A DNA stretch of 64,000 nucleotides from Bacteroidota bacterium. GTDB taxonomy: Bacteria > Bacteroidota > Bacteroidia > 2-12-FULL-35-15. The stretch is taken from positions 1,544,411 through 1,608,410 of the forward strand of contig JAOQAE010000002.1 of NCBI GenBank assembly GCA_025963725.1. Reading direction: 5' to 3'. Made by a program: the position numbers and the translations under genes. A model generated the notes under the pieces. The model made no database searches. It had not been told where the DNA came from and saw only the letters and a program-made list of their open reading frames with translations. Shown here piece by piece: positions 60,658 to 64,000 of the stretch. Each line of letters begins with the position of its first letter. Within the stretch, counting starts at the first letter, position 1.

Positions 60658-60841
60658 GTCTGGAATTTAATCTGTTAGGGTTAAATTTTCCCGGCTCGAA
60701 ATCAGCCAAAACCGTGCCATATTCGGAAAACCGGGATTTAAGTCTTTGTTCGTATTTTATTTTTGAGATCCTTTATAAATTCCGGAGGGGTGAACCTCCA
60801 TAATCGCAGGCTTTTTAGCCCATTAATTGCGAAAAAATATG

Positions 60842-60849
60842 TAGGTTTG
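60842..60849 (+). promoter_or_regulatory. -7 box for valS
   Basis: TAGGTTTG at 60842-60849 fits TAnnTTTG, 36 bp before the valS ATG. No clear -33 at ideal spacing. A GGAGGGGTGAACCTCC hairpin lies upstream (60784-60799). Confidence 0.55.
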
Positions 60850-60885
60850 TGCCTCCGAAAAAGAAAACGAAGTAAGTAAATTATT

Positions 60886-63543
60886 ATGGAAATTCCTAAA
60901 ACCTACGATCCGAAAATTACCGAGGACAAATGGTACAGCTACTGGCTACAGCATAAATTCTTTAAATCGGTTCCTGACGAGCGCGAACCCTATACAATTG
61001 TGATCCCCCCGCCCAATGTTACCGGCGTGCTTCACATGGGCCACATGCTCAACAATACCATCCAGGACGTGCTGATCCGCCGCGCAAGGATGCAGGGCAA
61101 GAACGCCTGCTGGGTCCCCGGAACCGACCATGCCTCCATTGCTACGGAAGCCAAGGTTGTAGCCCTTCTGAAGGAAAAAGGAATCAATAAAACCGACCTT
61201 TCCCGCGAGGACTTTTTAAAGCATGCCTGGGAATGGAAGGAAAAATACGGCGGCATCATCCTGAAGCAGCTGGAAAAGCTGGGCGCTTCCTGCGACTGGG
61301 ACCGCACGCGCTTTACCATGGAGGATGACCTGAGCGAAGCGGTGATCAATGTATTTATCGATCTCTATAAAAAAGGACAGATCTACCGCGGAGTGCGCAT
61401 GGTGAACTGGGATCCGCAGGGATTGACAGCCGTTTCGGATGAAGAGGTGCATCACAAGGAAGTGAATTCCAAATTATACTATGTAAAATATAAGATCGAG
61501 GACCTCAGCCTGGCCCTCTCCAAAGGAGAGGGAGAAGAATGGATAACAATTGCAACCACGCGCCCGGAGACAATCCTTGGCGATACTGCAGTGTGCGTAC
61601 ATCCTGACGACGAGCGATACAAGCACCTGCATGGCAGGCGCTGCATCATCCCGATGGTGAACCGCAGCGTGCCGATTATCACAGACGATTACATCACGAT
61701 GGAATTCGGTACAGGCGCGCTTAAAGTGACGCCGGCACATGATATTAATGACTACAACCTTGGCGTAAAGCACAAGCTGGAAGTGATCGACACGATAGCT
61801 GCGGATGGAAAGATGAGCGAAGCAGCCAAATTTTATGTGGGCGAAGACCGCTTCACCGTAAGGAAAAAGATCGCGAAGGACCTTGAAGAGCTGGGGCACA
61901 TTGTGAAGGTAGAGGACATCAAAAATAAAGTCGGCTACAGCGAGCGTACCAACGCGGTGATCGAGCCGAAGCTCTCCATGCAGTGGTTTTTGAAAATGGA
62001 TAAAATTTCTAAGCCCGCCCTGGAAAATGTACTGAACGGAGAAGTGAAGCTGATCCCGGAAAAGTATGTGAATACCTACAAGCACTGGATGGAAAATGTA
62101 CACGATTGGTGCATCAGCCGCCAGCTCTGGTGGGGACAACGGATCCCGGCATGGTACGATAACAAAGGGAATACCGTTGTTTGCAAAACGAAAGAGGAAG
62201 CCATACAAAAGTTAAAAGGGATAAATTCAGAAGTCAAAAGTGAAGATATACGCCAGGACGAAGATGTGCTCGACACATGGTTCTCTTCCTGGCTGTGGCC
62301 GATCAGCGTATTCGACGGATTTAAGAACCCCGAAGGAAAAGACATCAATTATTATTACCCGACGAATGATCTCGTAACCGGGCCGGATATTTTATTTTTC
62401 TGGATCGCGCGGATGATCATTGCAGGCTATGAATACAAAGGCCAGAAGCCATTTTCGAATGTATATTTAACGGGGATCGTTCGCGATAAGCTGGGCCGTA
62501 AAATGAGCAAGCAGCTGGGTAATTCACCCGACCCGATCGAATTGATCGAGAAGTACGGCGCTGACGGCGTACGCGTGGGAATGCTGCTTTGCGCCCCTGC
62601 GGGAAATGACCTTTTATTTGACGAAAGCTATACGGAACAGGGAAGGAATTTTTCGAACAAGATCTGGAATGCATTCCGCCTGATCAATGGCTGGGAAACC
62701 GCCTATACAAAGCAAACACAGGCAAATACCATCGCCATCCGCTGGTTTGAAGCGAAGTTCAATGAGCAGCTGGAGATCATCAACGACCTCTATTCCAAAT
62801 ACAGGATGAGCGAAGCACTGATGGCCACTTACAAGCTGGTTTGGGACGATTTCTGCGCCTGGTACCTCGAGATGATCAAGCCTGAATTTGTGGACGGGAA
62901 ATCGCTGCCGATCGATAATGAGACGTACGATGCAACAATTGTTTTCTTTGAGAAGATCCTGAAAGTGCTGCATCCCTTCATGCCGTTCATTACGGAAGAG
63001 CTCTGGCACCTGATCAGGGAACGCGCAGAAAAGGATTGCATCATTGTAGCTGAATGGCCGAAGCCAAGCGGTGAAACGGATGAGATCACCAGGCATTTCG
63101 ACGTGGTGATGGAAGTAATAACGAACATCCGGAACCTCCGCAAGCAGAAGAACATTCCGCAGAAAGAGCAGTTGCAGGTATTCGAAAAAGTGAACCAGGG
63201 AGAGGTAATTAAAACATACGACGAGATCATCATCAAGCTCTGCAACCTCAGCAGCTTTGAGTATGTAACGGCAAATGTGGACAATGCATTTTCCTTTGTG
63301 CTGAAGCATGCCGAATTCTTTGTGCCGCTTTCGCAGAACATGGATGTGGCAGCCGAAAAAGAAAGGCTTGCAAAAGACCTTGAATACAATAAAGGCTTCC
63401 TTAAATCCGTTGAAATAAAGCTGTCCAACGAGAAATTTGTTGCGAATGCAAAGCCTGAATTAATTGAGAATGAACGTAAAAAACAGTCGGATGCAATGGC
63501 GAAGATCAAGGCGATCGAAGAGCAGCTGGCAGGATTAAAATAA
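60886..63543 (+). CDS. valS: Valyl-tRNA synthetase
   Basis: 885 aa class I synthetase. HIGH-type motif in PNVTGVLHMGHM (~44-55), tRNA-editing domain with TTRPETILGDT (~222), KMSKQ (~538) and a C-terminal anticodon-binding region plus coiled coil (AAEKERLAKDLEYNKGFLKS). Charges tRNA-Val in the cytosol. Odd: residues 206-217 (DLSLALSKGEGE) encode the palindromic CCCTCTCCAAAGGAGAGGG (61514-61532) in frame, in the loop just before the editing-domain strand. The start site is typical and has a -7 box. Confidence 0.96.
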   Translation: MEIPKTYDPKITEDKWYSYWLQHKFFKSVPDEREPYTIVIPPPNVTGVLHMGHMLNNTIQDVLIRRARMQGKNACWVPGTDHASIATEAKVVALLKEKGINKTDLSREDFLKHAWEWKEKYGGIILKQLEKLGASCDWDRTRFTMEDDLSEAVINVFIDLYKKGQIYRGVRMVNWDPQGLTAVSDEEVHHKEVNSKLYYVKYKIEDLSLALSKGEGEEWITIATTRPETILGDTAVCVHPDDERYKHLHGRRCIIPMVNRSVPIITDDYITMEFGTGALKVTPAHDINDYNLGVKHKLEVIDTIAADGKMSEAAKFYVGEDRFTVRKKIAKDLEELGHIVKVEDIKNKVGYSERTNAVIEPKLSMQWFLKMDKISKPALENVLNGEVKLIPEKYVNTYKHWMENVHDWCISRQLWWGQRIPAWYDNKGNTVVCKTKEEAIQKLKGINSEVKSEDIRQDEDVLDTWFSSWLWPISVFDGFKNPEGKDINYYYPTNDLVTGPDILFFWIARMIIAGYEYKGQKPFSNVYLTGIVRDKLGRKMSKQLGNSPDPIELIEKYGADGVRVGMLLCAPAGNDLLFDESYTEQGRNFSNKIWNAFRLINGWETAYTKQTQANTIAIRWFEAKFNEQLEIINDLYSKYRMSEALMATYKLVWDDFCAWYLEMIKPEFVDGKSLPIDNETYDATIVFFEKILKVLHPFMPFITEELWHLIRERAEKDCIIVAEWPKPSGETDEITRHFDVVMEVITNIRNLRKQKNIPQKEQLQVFEKVNQGEVIKTYDEIIIKLCNLSSFEYVTANVDNAFSFVLKHAEFFVPLSQNMDVAAEKERLAKDLEYNKGFLKSVEIKLSNEKFVANAKPELIENERKKQSDAMAKIKAIEEQLAGLK
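61504..61533. repeat. Palindromic repeat inserted inside the valS reading frame
   Basis: CCTCAGCCTGG then CCCTCTCC-AAA-GGAGAGGG (arms 61514-61521 and 61525-61532). The CCTCA leader and the stem match intergenic copies at 29404-29426 and 63547-63577. It adds residues in frame at ~206-217, at a loop position. Origin as an insertion is inferred. Confidence 0.75.
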
Positions 63544-63580
63544 ACACCTCACCCCAACCCCTCTCCAAAGGAGAGGGACT
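63544..63580. repeat. Intergenic copy of the CCTCACC...CTCTCC palindrome
   Basis: CCTCACCCCAACCCCTCTCC-AAA-GGAGAGGG between valS and the small downstream gene; the same stem and leader as the copy inside valS. Confidence 0.75.
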
Positions 63581-63595
63581 AAAAATGTAAAAATC

Positions 63596-63868
63596 ATGAA
63601 CAGAAGAGAACTAAAAAGAAACATCAATGGCCTGCTGGGCGATGTAATCGAAGAATGTTATGAATCACTGCTGAACAACGAAGGCAAGAACGAAGAAGCT
63701 GTGGAAGCGATCGTTGACGAAGCTGTTGACGCAGCGGACGACCTGATCGCAAGGGCAAATGCCGCTAAAAAATTAAAGCCGAAAGAAATGAAAAAACACT
63801 TTTCCGACATTAAGGAAGAGCTCGGTGATAAAGTGATCGGCTTCATTGAAAAGCTGAATACATTGTAA
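63596..63868 (+). CDS. Small conserved helical protein
   Basis: 90 aa, highly charged, all-helical (LKRNINGLLGDVIEECYESL, EEAVEAIVDEAVDAADDLIARANAAKKL, KHFSDIKEELGDKVIGFIEK). No signal peptide. A Bacteroidota-conserved protein of unknown role that follows valS by 52 bp (a repeat sits in the gap). A terminator follows. Confidence 0.75.
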   Translation: MNRRELKRNINGLLGDVIEECYESLLNNEGKNEEAVEAIVDEAVDAADDLIARANAAKKLKPKEMKKHFSDIKEELGDKVIGFIEKLNTL

Positions 63869-63871
63869 AAT

Positions 63872-63900
63872 AAAAGGCTGTCGGAACGATGGCCTTTTTT
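63872..63900 (+). terminator. Intrinsic terminator after the 90-aa gene
   Basis: AAAAGGC (63872-63878) pairs with GCCTTTT (63892-63898), followed by T's to 63900. A's before it could also terminate a minus-strand transcript. Confidence 0.65.
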
Positions 63901-63936
63901 CTTTGCTACAGATCTACAGATGTGAACTGATTAAAC

Positions 63937-64000
63937 TTAACAGTAGCCGAACACTTTATAAGTAAGATATCCCACCATTTCATGGATGATGATATCCCAA
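63937..64000 (-). CDS. Possible C-terminal end of a minus-strand gene (partial)
   Basis: Reading in from the right edge on the minus strand gives an open frame WDIIIHEMVGYLTYKVFGYC ending in TAA at 63939-63937. The composition looks protein-like, but only 21 residues are in the window and the start is outside. It may be a chance frame. Confidence 0.35.
   Translation of the reverse strand, partial: WDIIIHEMVGYLTYKVFGYC

Overview
The window looks like a chromosomal segment of a Bacteroidota bacterium, probably a free-living member of the Chitinophagales/Sphingobacteriales-like or Flavobacteriales-like lineages; I cannot place it to genus. Evidence: -7 boxes of the Bacteroidota type TAnnTTTG, type IX secretion (T9SS) proteins (a PorE-like OmpA protein, a plug-family protein, a C-terminal sorting-like domain), DUF5916, DUF1573 and GIN-domain lipoproteins, LytTR/LytS signalling, and AT-rich leaders. 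No rRNA, tRNA, CRISPR array, phage or transposase gene was seen.

Layout. 1-2237: 3'-truncated DUF5916 outer-membrane barrel. 2358-3170: a compact island with an Abi-family HEPN protein and, divergent from it, a strong promoter, a structured ~85-nt RNA and an intrinsic terminator. 3213-8497 (minus): SpoIIE-type phosphatase with TPRs, a tandem OB-like protein, purC, an unknown protein, phoH. 8620-14917 (plus): SAM hydrolase, ABM monooxygenase, GT-C-like membrane protein, then a TonB receptor with small lipoproteins. 15005-17519: two peroxiredoxins, an OmpH chaperone and a MazG-like protein. 17520-25248: LysE, GH3, a GDPD-like protein, an unknown lipoprotein, M42 and DUF885 peptidases, separated by repeats. 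25403-30192: a barrel protein, a TPR protein, PorE-like, MnmD. 30484-36679: esterase, Nudix, ApaG, and an envelope operon (PagL-like, GIN lipoprotein, truncated LTA-synthase-like fragment, T9SS plug). 36783-38238: mazG and acpH.

38449-45704 is the most unusual coding region: nine tightly packed plus-strand genes, many with ATGA overlaps. They encode a 72-aa protein, YceI, a four-TM protein, a CPBP protease, an ATP-cone/Mrr-like nuclease, a beta-CASP metallo-beta-lactamase nuclease, an archaeal-type AMP/thymidine phosphorylase, an archaeal-type PRPP synthetase, and a two-TM protein. The products suggest a nucleotide-sensing nucleic-acid breakdown and base/ribose salvage system. A leader with three hairpins, the last terminator-like, ends 29 nt before its first start codon.

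45952-63868: PAP2_C protein, LytTR/LytS pair with an M61 peptidase, cyclophilin, two M23-LysM peptidases, WG-repeat protein, CoA pyrophosphatase, aminotransferase, three tandem DUF1573 genes, valS and a small conserved protein.

The intergenic DNA is rich in palindromic repeats. One 119-121-bp element occurs three times and supplies the stop codon of one gene. Another palindrome supplies the stop of acpH, and a third appears inserted in frame inside valS.
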